Source: Osmia lignaria lignaria (Eukaryota > Arthropoda > Insecta > Hymenoptera > Megachilidae). From it: a stretch of 64,000 bases of DNA. The notes beneath the pieces are model-generated. The model was not told the origin of the DNA. It saw nothing but the letters and a program-made list of their open reading frames with translations, and made no database searches. A program made the position numbers and the translations under genes. Location of the stretch: the NCBI RefSeq assembly GCF_051020975.1, contig NW_027478159.1, positions 19,918,501 to 19,982,500 of the forward strand, given 5' to 3'. Below, in pieces: positions 50,201 to 63,232 of this stretch. Position 1 is the stretch's first letter. The number at the start of each line of letters is the position of its first letter.

Positions 50201-51962
50201 TTATGTTGGTGCGGCTTCGGAACTTTTAAATATCTTGATATATCTCGAGAACTACGCTTCTGATCAAAAAATATCATAGAACATAAATTGTAGGAAACAT
50301 AATTCTCTACAAAAAACGTCTCTTAACATTTTGCCATAGCTCGCTTCGTTTCCGAGATATTTGCAGATTCAGCTCAAAGGAACTGGCCTGACGGACATAT
50401 TTCGAGATATTTCTTCTTCTTGTTGTTCTTCTTCTGCACAGCTAAGCTGGAAGTGGCATTTGCAGCTCGCAATAGTGCAGAGTTATCTCAAAGAGAGGGG
50501 CCACGGTGTTTCTGTATCTCTATTATGTTGGTGCGGCTTCGGAACTTTTAAATATCTTGATATATCTCGAGAACTACGCATCTGATCAAAAAATATGATA
50601 GAAGATAAAAAGTAGGAAACTTAATTCTCTACAAAAAAGGTCTCTTAACATTTCGCCATAGCTCGCTTCGTTTCCGAGATATTTGCAGATTTATCTCAAG
50701 GGAAGGGGCCTGTCGGACATATTTCGAGATATTTCTTCTTCTTGTTGTTCTTCTTCTGCACAGCTAAGCTGGAAGTGGCATTTGCGGCTCGCACTAGTGC
50801 AGAGTTATCTCAAAGAAAGGGGCCACGGTGTTTCTGTATCTCTATTATGTTGGTGCGGCTTCGGAACTTTTAAATATCTTGATATATCTCGAGAACTACG
50901 CATCTGATCAAAAAATATCATAGAAGATAAAAAGTAGGAAACTTAATTCTCTACAAAAAAGGTCTCTTAACATTTTGCCATAGCTCGCTTCGTTTCCGAG
51001 ATATTTGCAGATTTATCTCAAGGGAAGGGGCCTGACGGACATATTTCGAGATATTTCTTCTTCTTGTTGTTCTTCTTCTGCACAGCTAAGCTGGAAGTGG
51101 CATTTGCGGCTCGCACTAGTGCAGAGTTATCTCAAAGAAAGTGGCCACGGTGTTTCTGTATCCCTATTATGTTGGTGCGGCTTCGGAACTTTTAAATATC
51201 TCGATATATCTCGAAAACTACGCTTCTGATCAAAAAATATCATAGAACATAAATTGTAGGAAACATAATTCTCTATAAAAAACGTCTCTTAACATTTTGC
51301 CATAGCTCGCTTCGTTTCCGAGATATTTGCAGATTTATCTCAAGGGAAGGGGCCTAACGGACATATTTCGAGATATTTCTTCTTCTTGTTGTCCTTCTTC
51401 TGCACAGCTAAACTGGAAGTGGCATTTCCAGCTCGCAATAGTGCAGAGTTATCTCAAAGAGAGGGGCCACGGTGTTTCTGTATCTCTATTATGTTGGTGC
51501 GGCTTCGGAACTTTTAAATATCTTGATATATCTCGAGAACTACGCATCTGATCAAAAAATATCATAAAAGGTAAAAAGTAGGAAACTTAATTATCTACAA
51601 AAAAGGTCTCTTAACATTTTGCCATAGCTCGCTTCGTTTCCGAGATATTTGCGGATTTATCTCAAGGGAAGGGGCCTGACGGACATATTTCGAGATATTT
51701 CTTCTTCTTGTTGTTCTTCTTCTGCACAGCTAAGCTGTAAGTGGCATTTGCGGCTCGCACTAGTGCAGAGTTATCTCAAAGAAAGGGGCCACGGTGTTTC
51801 TGTATCCCTATTATGTTGGTGCGGCTTCGGAACTTTTAAATATCTGGATATATCTCGAAAACTACGCTTCGGATCAAAAAATATCATAGAACAGAAATAG
51901 TAGGAAACATAATTCTCTACAAAAAACGTCTCTTAACATTTTGCCATAGCTCGCTTCGTTTC
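44235..51962 (+). repeat. 7/6/7-monomer higher-order repeat (P-G-N-Q-I-x-H)
   Basis: Named by markers. P = ttgttgtccttc (44887, 47141, 49073, 51327). G = tatctggatatatc with cttcggatc and aaatagtagg (45209, 47463, 49395, 51649). N = gagatatgtgcag with ctcaacg (45531, 47785, 49717). Q = catttacag with ctctcaac upstream (45853, 48107, 50039). I = cttggtttcc with cagataagctgg (46175, 48429). x = ctcgatgtatc (46497). H = gattcatctcaaagg (44243, 46819, 48751). Spacings of P and G are 2254, 1932 and 2254 bp. The middle copy lacks x. The last copy replaces I-x-H with 50361, 50683 and 51005. After 51649 the order jumps straight to H of the next zone. Confidence 0.88.
48421..48742 (+). repeat. Chimeric monomer joining I and x types (six-monomer copy)
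   Basis: The left part (cttggtttcc just upstream, cagataagctgg) matches the I monomer at 46175. The right end (acgcttctg, aaattgtagg, aaaaaacgtc) matches the x monomer at 46497, not the I tail (acgcatctg, aaaaagtagg). It keeps ctcgatatatc (I) and lacks ctcgatgtatc (x), so the switch lies within about 25 bp before acgcttctg. This accounts for one monomer fewer in this copy, 1932 in place of 2254 bp. Confidence 0.72.
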
Positions 51963-53250
51963 CGAGATATTTGCAGATTCATCTCAAAGGAACTGGCCTG
52001 ACGGACATATTTCGAGATATTTCTTCTTCTTGTTGTTCTTCCTCTGCACCGCTAAGCTGGAAGTGGCATTTGCAGCTCGCAATAGTGCAGAGTTATCTCA
52101 AAGAAAGGGGCCACGGCGTTTCTGTATCTCTATTATGTTGGTGCGGCTTCGGAACTTTTAGATATCTTGATATATCTCGAGAACTACGCATCTGATCAAA
52201 AAATATCATAGAACATAAAAAGTAGGAAACTTAATTCTCTACAAAAAAGGTCTCTCAACATTTTGCCATAGCTCGCTTCGTTTCCGAGATATTTGCAGAT
52301 TTATCTCAAGGGAAGGGGCCTGACGGACATATTTCGAGATATTTCTTCTTCTTGTTGTTCTTCTTCTGCACAGCTAAGCTGGAAGTGGCATTTGCGGCTC
52401 GCACTAGTGCAGAGTTATCTCAAAGAAAGGGGCCACGGTGTTTCTGTATCTCTATTATGTTGGTGCGGCTTCGGAACTTTTAAATATCTCGATGTATCTC
52501 GAAAACTACGCTTCTGATCAAAAAATATCATACAACATAAATTGTAGGAAACATAATTCTCTACAAAAAAGGTCTCTTAACATTTTGCCATAGCTCGCTT
52601 CGTTTCCGAGATATTTGCAGATATATCTCAAGGGAAGGGGCCTGACAGACATATTTCGAGATATTTCTTCTTCTTGTTGTTCTTCTTCTGCACAGCTAAG
52701 CTGGAAGTGGCATTTACAGCTCGCACTAGTGCAGAGTTATCTCAAAGAAAGGGGCCACGGTGTTTCTGTATCTCTATTATGTTGGTGCGGCTTCGGAACT
52801 TTTAAATATCTCGATGTATCTCGAAAACTACGCTTCTGATCAAAAAATATCATAGAACATAAATTGTAGGAAACATAATTCTCTACAAAAAATGTCTCTT
52901 AACATTTTGCCATAGCTCGCTTCGTTTCCGAGATATTTGCAGATTTATCTCAAGGGAAGGGGCCTGACGGACATATTTCGAGATATTTCTTCTTCTTGTT
53001 GTTCTTCTTCTGCACAGCTAAGCTGGAAGTGGCATTTGCGCCTCGCACTAGTGCAGAGTTATCTCAAAGAAAGGGGCCACGGTGTTTCTGTATCCCTATT
53101 ATGTTGGTGCGGCTTCGGAACTTTTAAATATCTCGATGTATCTCGAAAACTACGCTTCTGATCAAAAAATATCATAGAACATAAATTGTAGGAAACATAA
53201 TTCTCTACAAAAAAGGTCTCTTAACATTTTGCCATAGCTCGCTTCGTTTC
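51963..53250 (+). repeat. Higher-order unit a-e-f-g (bcd absent)
   Basis: Four monomers: a (51971; gattcatctcaaagg, cggcgtttc, ttttagatatc), e (52293; gcggctcgcactag, ctcgatgtatc, catacaacat tail), f (52615; cctgacagac, catttacagctcgcac) and g (52937; gcgcctcgcac, tatccctatt, aaaaaatgtctc upstream). Compared with the complete unit further right, b, c and d are missing between a and e. The a copy has one private change, ctgcaccgctaag. Confidence 0.9.
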
Positions 53251-56200
53251 CGAGATATTTGCAGATTCATCTCAAAGGAACTGGCCTGACGGACATATTT
53301 CGAGATATTTCTTCTTCTTGTTGTTCTTCCTCTGCACAGCTAAGCTGGAAGTGGCATTTGCAGCTCGCAATAGTGCAGAGTTATCTCAAAGAAAGGGGCC
53401 ACGGCGTTTCTGTATCTCTATTATGTTGGTGCGGCTTCGGAACTTTTAGATATCTTGATATATCTCGAGAACTACGCATCTGATCAAAAAATATCATAGA
53501 ACATAAAAAGTAGGAAACTTAATTCTCTACAAAAAAGGTCTCTCCACATTTTGCCATAGCTCGCTTCGTTTCCGAGATATTTGCAGATTTATCTCAAGGG
53601 AAGGGGCCTGACGGACATATTTCGAGATATTTCTTCTTCTTGTTGTTCTTCTTCTGCACAGCTAAGCTGGAAGTGGCATTTGCGGCTCGCACTAGTGCAG
53701 AGTTATCTCAAAGAAAGGGGCCACGGTGTTTCTGTATCTCTATTATGTTGGTGCGGCTTCGGAACTTTTAAATATCTTGATATATCTCGAGAACTACGCA
53801 TCTGATCAAAAAATATCATAGAACATAAAAAGTAGGAAACTTAATTCTCTACAAAAAAGGTCTCTTAACATTTTGCCATAGCTCGCTTCGTTTCCGAGAT
53901 ATTTGCAGATTTATCTCAAGGGAAGGGGCCTGACGGACATATTTCGAGATATTTCTTCTTCTTGTTGTTCTTCTTCTGCACAGCTAAGCTGGAAGTGGCA
54001 TTTGCGGCTCGCACTAGTGCAGAGTTATCTCAAAGAAAGGGGCCACGGTGTTTCTGTATCCCTATTATGTTGGTGCGGCTTCGGAACTTTTAAATATCTC
54101 GATGTATCTCGAAAACTACGCTTCTGATCAAAAAATATCATAGAACACAAATTGTAGGAAACATAATTCTCTACAAAAAAGGTCTCTTAACATTTTGCCA
54201 TAGCTCGCTTCGTTTCCGAGATATTTGCAGATATATCTCAAGGGAAGGGGCCTGACGGACAGATTTCGAGATATTTCTTCTTCTTGTTGTTCTTCTTCTG
54301 CACAGCTAAACTGGAAGTGGCATTTCCAGCTCGCAATAGTGCAGAGTTATCTCAAAGAGAGGGGCCACGGTGTTTCTGTATCTCTATTATGTTGGTGCGG
54401 CTTCGGAACTTTTAAATATCTTGATATATCTCGAGAACTACGCATCTGATCAAAAAATATCATAGAAGATAAAAAGTAGGAAGCTTAATTCTCTACAAAA
54501 AAGGTCTCTTAACATTTTGCCATAGCTCGCTTCGTTTCCGAGATATTTGCAGATTTATCTCAAGGGAAGGGGCCTGACGGACATATTTCGAGATATTTCT
54601 TCTTCTTGTTGTTCTTCTTCTGCACAGCTAAGCTGGAAGTGGCATTTGCGGCTCGCACTAGTGCAGAGTTATCTCAAAGAAAGGGGCCACGGTGTTTCTG
54701 TATCTCTATTATGTTGGTGCGGCTTCGGAACTTTTAAATATCTTGATATATCTCGAGAACTACGCATCTGATCAGAAAATATCATAGAACATAAAAAGTA
54801 GGAAACTTAATTCTCTACAAAAAAGGTCTCTTAACATTTTGCCATAGCTCGCTTCGTTTCCGAGATATTTGCAGATTTATCTCAAGGGAAGGGGCCTGAC
54901 GGACATATTTCGAGATATTTCTTCTTCTTGTTGTTCTTCTTCTGCACAGCTAAGCTGGAAGTGGCATTTGCGGCTCGCACTAGTGCAGAGTTATCTCAAA
55001 GAAAGGGGCCACGGTGTTTCTGTATCCCTATTATGTTGGTGCGGCTTCGGAACTTTTAAATATCTCGATGTATCTCGAAAACTACGCTTCTGATCAAAAA
55101 ATATCATAGAACATAAATTGTAGGAAACATAATTCTCTACAAAAAAGGTCTCTTAACATTTTGCCATAGCTCGCTTCGTTTCCGAGATATTTGCAGATAT
55201 ATCTCAAGGGAAGGGGCCTGACGGACAGATTTCGAGATATTTCTTCTTCTTGTTGTTCTTCTTCTGCACAGCTAAACTGGAAGTGGCATTTCCAGCTCGC
55301 AATAGTGCAGAGTTATCTCAAAGAGAGGGGCCACGGTGTTTCTGTATCTCTATTATGTTGGTGCGGCTTCGGAACTTTTAAATATCTTGATATATCTCGA
55401 GAACTACGCATCTGATCAAAAAATATCATAGAAGATAAAAAGTAGGAAGCTTAATTCTCTACAAAAAAGGTCTCTTAACATTTTGCCATAGCTCGCTTCG
55501 TTTCCGAGATATTTGCAGATTTATCTCAAGGGAAGGGGCCTGACGGACATATTTCGAGATATTTCTTCTTCTTGTTGTTCTTCTTCTGCACAGCTAAGCT
55601 GGAAGTGGCATTTGCGGCTCGCACTAGTGCAGAGTTATCTCAAAGAAAGGGGCCACGGTGTTTCTGTATCTCTATTATGTTGGTGCGGCTTCGGAACTTT
55701 TAAATATCTCGATGTATCTCGAAAACTACGCTTCTGATCAAAAAATATCATACAACATAAATTGTAGGAAACATAATTCTCTACAAAAAAGGTCTCTTAA
55801 CATTTTGCCATAGCTCGCTTCGTTTCCGAGATATTTGCAGATATATCTCAAGGGAAGGGGCCTGACAGACATATTTCGAGATATTTCTTCTTCTTGTTGT
55901 TCTTCTTCTGCACAGCTAAGCTGGAAGTGGCATTTACAGCTCGCACTAGTGCAGAGTTATCTCAAAGAAAGGGGCCACGGTGTTTCTGTATCTCTATTAT
56001 GTTGGTGCGGCTTCGGAACTTTTAAATATCTCGATGTATCTCGAAAACTACGCTTCTGATCAAAAAATATCATAGAACATAAATTGTAGGAAACATAATT
56101 CTCTACAAAAAATGTCTCTTAACATTTTGCCATAGCTCGCTTCGTTTCCGAGATATTTGCAGATTTATCTCAAGGGAAGGGGCCTGACGGACATATTTCG

Positions 56201-56470
56201 AGATATTTCTTCTTCTTGTTGTTCTTCTTCTGCACAGCTAAGCTGGAAGTGGCATTTGCGCCTCGCACTAGTGCAGAGTTATCTCAAAGAAAGGGGCCAC
56301 GGTGTTTCTGTATCCCTATTATGTTGGTGCGGCTTCGGAACTTTTAAATATCTCGATGTATCTCGAAAACTACGCTTCTGATCAAAAAATATCATAGAAC
56401 ATAAATTGTAGGAAACATAATTCTCTACAAAAAAGGTCTCTTAACATTTTGCCATAGCTCGCTTCGTTTC
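53251..56470 (+). repeat. Higher-order unit with bcd doubled (10 monomers, 3220 bp)
   Basis: Order: a 53259, b 53581, c 53903, d 54225, b 54547, c 54869, d 55191, e 55513, f 55835, g 56157. The d type is marked by ggacagatttcgag, agctaaactgg and aaagagagg, with a tail agaagataaaaagtaggaagc. The c type has tatccctatt with ctcgatgtatc. The second bcd lies 966 bp after the first and differs in small ways (the first c has an aacacaaattg tail, the second has aacataaattg; the second b has gatcagaaaat). Its gain matches, monomer for monomer, the bcd lost in the preceding unit. Confidence 0.9.
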
Positions 56471-58724
56471 CGAGATATTTGCAGATTCATCTCAAAGGAA
56501 CTGGCCTGACGGACATATTTCGAGATATTTCTTCTTCTTGTTGTTCTTCCTCTGCACAGCCAAGCTGGAAGTGGCATTTGCAGCTCGCAATAGTGCAGAG
56601 TTATCTCAAAGAAAGGGGCCACGGCGTTTCTGTATCTCTATTATGTTGGTGCGGCTTCGGAACTTTTAGATATCTTGATATATCTCGAGAACTACGCATC
56701 TGATCAAAAAATATCATAGAACATAAAAAGTAGGAAACTTAATTCTCTACAAAAAAGGTCTCTCAACATTTTGCCATAGCTCGCTTCGTTTCCGAGATAT
56801 TTGCAGATTTATCTCAAGGGAAGGGGCCTGACGGACATATTTCGAGATATTTCTTCTTCTTGTTGTTCTTCTTCTGCACAGCTAAGCTGGAAGTGGCATT
56901 TGCGGCTCGCACTAGTGCAGAGTTATCTCAAAGAAAGGGGCCACGGTGTTTCTGTATCTCTATTATGTTGGTGCGGCTTCGGAACTTTTAAATATCTTGA
57001 TATATCTCGAGAACTACGCATCTGATCAAAAAATATCATAGAACATAAAAAGTAGGAAACTTAATTCTCTACAAAAAAGGTCTCTTAACATTTTGCCATA
57101 GCTCGCTTCGTTTCCGAGATATTTGCAGATTTATCTCAAGGGAAGGGGCCTGACGGACATATTTCGAGATATTTCTTCTTCTTGTTGTTCTTCTTCTGCA
57201 CAGCTAAGCTGGAAGTGGCATTTGCGGCTCGCACTAGTGCAGAGTTATCTCAAAGAAAGGGGCCACGGTGTTTCTGTATCCCTATTATGTTGGTGCGGCT
57301 TCGGAACTTTTAAATATCTCGATGTATCTCGAAAACTACGCTTCTGATCAAAAAATATCATAGAACATAAATTGTAGGAAACATAATTCTCTACAAAAAA
57401 GGTCTCTTAACATTTTGCCATAGCTCGCTTCGTTTCCGAGATATTTGCAGATATATCTCAAGGGAAGGGGCCTGACGGACAGATTTCGAGATATTTCTTC
57501 TTCTTGTTGTTCTTCTTCTGCACAGCTAAACTGGAAGTGGCATTTCCAGCTCGCAATAGTGCAGAGTTATCTCAAAGAGAGGGGCCACGGTGTTTCTGTA
57601 TCTCTATTATGTTGGTGCGGCTTCGGAACTTTTAAATATCTTGATATATCTCGAGAACTACGCATCTGATCAAAAAATATCATAGAAGATAAAAAGTAGG
57701 AAGCTTAATTCTCTACAAAAAAGGTCTCTTAACATTTTGCCATAGCTCGCTTCGTTTCCGAGATATTTGCAGATTTATCTCAAGGGAAGGGGCCTGACGG
57801 ACATATTTCGAGATATTTCTTCTTCTTGTTGTTCTTCTTCTGCACAGCTAAGCTGGAAGTGGCATTTGCGGCTCGCACTAGTGCAGAGTTATCTCAAAGA
57901 ATGGGGCCACGGTGTTTCTGTATCTCTATTATGTTGGTGCGGCTTCGGAACTTTTAAATATCTCGATGTATCTCGAAAACTACGCTTGTGATCAAAAAAT
58001 ATCATACAACATAAATTGTAGGAAACATAATTCTCTACAAAAAAGGTCTCTTAACATTTTGCCATAGCTCGCTTCGTTTCCGAGATATTTGCAGATATAT
58101 CTCAAGGGAAGGGGCCTGACAGACATATTTCGAGATATTTCTTCTTCTTGTTGTTCTTCTTCTGCACAGCTAAGCTGGAAGTGGCATTTACAGCTCGCAC
58201 TAGTGCAGAGTTATCTCAAAGAAAGGGGCCACGGTGTTTCTGTATCTCTATTATGTTGGTGCGGCTTCGGAACTTTTAAATATCTCGATGTATCTCGAAA
58301 ACTACGCTTCTGATCAAAAAATATCATAGAACATAAATTGTAGGAAACATAATTCTCTACAAAAAATGTCTCTTAACATTTTGCCATAGCTCGCTTCGTT
58401 TCCGAGATATTTGCAGATTTATCTCAAGGGAAGGGGCCTGACGGACATATTTCGAGATATTTCTTCTTCTTGTTGTTCTTCTTCTGCACAGCTAAGCTGG
58501 AAGTGGCATTTGCGGCTCGCACTAGTGCAGAGTTATCTCAAAGAAAGGGGCCACGGTGTTTCTGTATCCCTATTATGTTGGTGCGGCTTCGGAACTTTTA
58601 AATATCTCGATGTATCTCGAAAACTACGCTTCTGATCAAAAAATATCATAGAACATAAATTGTAGGAAACATAATTCTCTACAAAAAAGGTCTCTTAACA
58701 TTTTGCCATAGCTCGCTTCGTTTC
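56471..58724 (+). repeat. Complete 7-monomer higher-order unit a-g (2254 bp), version B
   Basis: Monomers a 56479, b 56801, c 57123, d 57445, e 57767, f 58089, g 58411. Version B markers: ctctcaacatttt after a, aacataaattg after c, and gcggctcgc (not gcgcctcgc) in g. Private changes: cagccaagctgg in a, aaagaatggggcc and acgcttgtg in e. Confidence 0.92.
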
Positions 58725-60978
58725 CGAGATATTTGCAGATTCATCTCAAAGGAACTGGCCTGACGGACATATTTCGAGATATTTCTTCTTCTTGTTGTTC
58801 TTCCTCTGCACAGCTAAGCTGGAAGTGGCATTTGCAGCTCGCAATAGTGCAGAGTTATCTCAAAGAAAGGGGCCACGGCGTTTCTGTATCTCTATTATGT
58901 TGGTGCGGCTTCGGAACTTTTAGATATCTTGATATATCTCGAGAACTACGCATCTGATCAAAAAATATCATAGAACATAAAAAGTAGGAAACTTAATTCT
59001 CTACAAAAAAGGTCTCTCCACATTTTGCCATAGCTCGCTTCGTTTCCGAGATATTTGCAGATTTATCTCAAGGGAAGGGGCCTGACGGACATATTTCGAG
59101 ATATTTCTTCTTCTTGTTGTTCTTCTTCTGCACAGCTAAGCTGGAAGTGGCATTTGCGGCTCGCACTAGTGCAGAGTTATCTCAAAGAAAGGGGCCACGG
59201 TGTTTCTGTATCTCTATTATGTTGGTGCGGCTTCGGAACTTTTAAATATCTTGATATATCTCGAGAACTACGCATCTGATCAAAAAATATCATAGAACAT
59301 AAAAAGTAGGAAACTTAATTCTCTACAAAAAAGGTCTCTTAACATTTTGCCATAGCTCGCTTCGTTTCCGAGATATTTGCAGATTTATCTCAAGGGAAGG
59401 GGCCTGACGGACATATTTCGAGATATTTCTTCTTCTTGTTGTTCTTCTTCTGCACAGCTAAGCTGGAAGTGGCATTTGCGGCTCGCACTAGTGCAGAGTT
59501 ATCTCAAAGAAAGGGGCCACGGTGTTTCTGTATCCCTATTATGTTGGTGCGGCTTCGGAACTTTTAAATATCTCGATGTATCTCGAAAACTACGCTTCTG
59601 ATCAAAAAATATCATAGAACACAAATTGTAGGAAACATAATTCTCTACAAAAAAGGTCTCTTAACATTTTGCCATAGCTCGCTTCGTTTCCGAGATATTT
59701 GCAGATATATCTCAAGGGAAGGGGCCTGACGGACAGATTTCGAGATATTTCTTCTTCTTGTTGTTCTTCTTCTGCACAGCTAAACTGGAAGTGGCATTTC
59801 CAGCTCGCAATAGTGCAGAGTTATCTCAAAGAGAGGGGCCACGGTGTTTCTGTATCTCTATTATGTTGGTGCGGCTTCGGAACTTTTAAATATCTTGATA
59901 TATCTCGAGAACTACGCATCTGATCAAAAAATATCATAGAAGATAAAAAGTAGGAAGCTTAATTCTCTACAAAAAAGGTCTCTTAACATTTTGCCATAGC
60001 TCGCTTCGTTTCCGAGATATTTGCAGATTTATCTCAAGGGAAGGGGCCTGACGGACATATTTCGAGATATTTCTTCTTCTTGTTGTTCTTCTTCTGCACA
60101 GCTAAGCTGGAAGTGGCATTTGCGGCTCGCACTAGTGCAGAGTTATCTCAAAGAAAGGGGCCACGGTGTTTCTGTATCTCTATTATGTTGGTGCGGCTTC
60201 GGAACTTTTAAATATCTCGATGTATCTCGAAAACTACGCTTCTGATCAAAAAATATCATACAACATAAATTGTAGGAAACATAATTCTCTACAAAAAAGG
60301 TCTCTTAACATTTTGCCATAGCTCGCTTCGTTTCCGAGATATTTGCAGATATATCTCAAGGGAAGGGGCCTGACAGACATATTTCGAGATATTTCTTCTT
60401 CTTGTTGTTCTTCTTCTGCACAGCTAAGCTGGAAGTGGCATTTACAGCTCGCACTAGTGCAGAGTTATCTCAAAGAAAGGGGCCACGGTGTTTCTGTATC
60501 TCTATTATGTTGGTGCGGCTTCGGAACTTTTAAATATCTCGATGTATCTCGAAAACTACGCTTCTGATCAAAAAATATCATAGAACATAAATTGTAGGAA
60601 ACATAATTCTCTACAAAAAATGTCTCTTAACATTTTGCCATAGCTCGCTTCGTTTCCGAGATATTTGCAAATTTATCTCAAGGGAAGGGGCCTGACGGAC
60701 ATATTTCGAGATATTTCTTCTTCTTGTTGTTCTTCTTCTGCACAGCTAAGCTGGAAGTGGCATTTGCGCCTCGCACTAGTGCAGAGTTATCTCAAAGAAA
60801 GGGGCCACGGTGTTTCTGTATCCCTATTATGTTGGTGCGGCTTCGGAACTTTTAAATATCTCGATGTATCTCGAAAACTACGCTTCTGATCAAAAAATAT
60901 CATAGAACATAAATTGTAGGAAACATAATTCTCTACAAAAAAGGTCTCTTAACATTTTGCCATAGCTCGCTTCGTTTC
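58725..60978 (+). repeat. Complete 7-monomer higher-order unit a-g (2254 bp), version A
   Basis: Monomers a 58733, b 59055, c 59377, d 59699, e 60021, f 60343, g 60665. It shares ctctccacatttt after a, aacacaaattg after c, and gcgcctcgc in g with the unit beginning at 53251, but not with its immediate neighbours. The g copy has a private ttgcaaattt. Confidence 0.92.
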
Positions 60979-63232
60979 CGAGATATTTGCAGATTCATCT
61001 CAAAGGAACTGGCCTGACGGACATATTTCGAGATATTTCTTCTTCTTGTTGTTCTTCCTCTGCACAGCTAAGCTGGAAGTGGCATTTGCAGCTCGCAATA
61101 GTGCAGAGTTATCTCAAAGAAAGGGGCCACGGCGTTTCTGTATCTCTATTATGTTGGTGCGGCTTCGGAACTTTTAGATATCTTGATATATCTCGAGAAC
61201 TACGCATCTGATCAAAAAATATCATAGAACATAAAAAGTAGGAAACTTAATTCTGTACAAAAAAGGTCTCTCAACATTTTGCCATAGCTCGCTTCGTTTC
61301 CGAGATATTTGCAGATTTATCTCAAGGGAAGGGGCCTGACGGACATATTTCGAGATATTTCTTCTTCTTGTTGTTCTTCTTCTGCACAGCTAAGCTGGAA
61401 GTGGCATTTGCGGCTCGCACTAGTGCAGAGTTATCTCAAAGAAAGGGGCCACGGTGTTTCTGTATCTCTATTATGTTGGTGCGGCTTCGGAACTTTTAAA
61501 TATCTTGATATATCTCGAGAACTACGCATCTGATCAAAAAATATCATAGAACATAAAAAGTAGGAAACTTAATTCTCTACAAAAAAGGTCTCTTAACATT
61601 TTGCCATAGCTCGCTTCGTTTCCGAGATATTTGCAGATTTATCTCAAGGGAAGGGGCCTGACGGACATATTTCGAGATATTTCTTCTTCTTGTTGTTCTT
61701 CTTCTGCACAGCTAAGCTGGAAGTGGCATTTGCGGCTCGCACTAGTGCAGAGTTATCTCAAAGAAAGGGGCCACGGTGTTTCTGTATCCCTATTATGTTG
61801 GTGCGGCTTCGGAACTTTTAAATATCTCGATGTATCTCGAAAACTACGCTTCTGATCAAAAAATATCATAGAACATAAATTGTAGGAAACATAATTCGCT
61901 ACAAAAAAGGTCTCTTAACATTTTGCCATAGCTCGCTTCGTTTCCGAGATATTTGCAGATATATCTCAAGGGAAGGGGCCTGACGGACAGATTTCGAGAT
62001 ATTTCTTCTTCTTGTTGTTCTTCTTCTGCACAGCTAAACTGGAAGTGGCATTTCCAGCTCGCAATAGTGCAGAGTTATCTCAAAGAGAGGGGCCACGGTG
62101 TTTCTGTATCTCTATTATGTTGGTGCGGCTTCGGAACTTTTAAATATCTTGATATATCTCGAGAACTACGCATCTGATCAAAAAATATCATAGAAGATAA
62201 AAAGTAGGAAGCTTAATTCTCTACAAAAAAGGTCTCTTAACATTTTGCCATAGCTCGCTTCGTTTCCGAGATATTTGCAGATTTATCTCAAGGGAAGGGG
62301 CCTGACGGACATATTTCGAGATATTTCTTCTTCTTGTTGTTCTTCTTCTGCACAGCTAAGCTGGAAGTGGCATTTGCGGCTCGCACTAGTGCAGAGTTAT
62401 CTCAAAGAAAGGGGCCACGGTGTTTCTGTATCTCTATTATGTTGGTGCGGCTTCGGAACTTTTAAATATCTCGATGTATCTCGAAAACTACGCTTCTGAT
62501 CAAAAAATATCATACAACATAAATTGTAGGAAACATAATTCTCTACAAAAAAGGTCTCTTAACATTTTGCCATAGCTCGCTTCGTTTCCGAGATATTTGC
62601 AGATATATCTCAAGGGAAGGGGCCTGACAGACATATTTCGAGATATTTCTTCTTCTTGTTGTTCTTCTTCTGCACAGCTAAGCTGGAAGTGGCATTTACA
62701 GCTCGCACTAGTGCAGAGTTATCTCAAAGAAAGGGGCCACGGTGTTTCTGTATCCCTATTATGTTGGTGCGGCTTCGGAACTTTTAAATATCTCGATGTA
62801 TCTCGAAAACTACGCTTCTGATCAAAAAATATCATAGAACATAAATTGTAGGAAACATAATTCTCTACAAAAAAGGTCTCTTAACATTTTGCCATAGCTC
62901 GCTTCGTTTCCGAGATATTTGCAGATATATCTCAAGGGAAGGGGCCTGACGGACATATTTCGAGATATTTCTTCTTCTTGTTGTTCTTCTTCTGCACAGC
63001 TAAGCTGGAAGTGGCATTTGCGGCTCGCACTAGTGCAGAGTTATCTCAAAGAAAGGGGCCACGGTGTTTCTGTATCTCTATTATGTTGGTGCGGCTTCGG
63101 AACTTTTAAATACCTCGATGTATCTCGAAAACTACGCTTCTGATCAAAAAATATCATAGAACATAAATTGTAGGAAACATAATTCTCTACAAAAAAGGTC
63201 TCTTAACATTTTGCCATAGCTCGCTTCGTTTC
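60979..63232 (+). repeat. 7-monomer unit, version B, with altered last monomer
   Basis: Monomers a 60987, b 61309, c 61631, d 61953, e 62275, f 62597, then 62919 in the g position. The last is unusual: it begins gcagatatat, has tctctatt and aaatacctcgatg, and lacks the aaaaaatgtctc that precedes other g copies. It looks like a d- or f-type left end joined to an e-type body. The f copy has tatccctatt, unlike the other f copies (tatctctatt). Version B marker: ctctcaac after a. Private: aattctgtac after a, aattcgctac after c. Confidence 0.85.

Noticed and set aside
37106..56622. 65-codon minus-strand frames at 37106-37303, 38394-38591, 40648-40845 and 56425-56622
   Set aside because: They appear only where a substitution removes a minus-strand stop at the agctaagctgg site (agcaaag or agccaag). 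The start is GTG. They lie wholly inside ordinary monomers.
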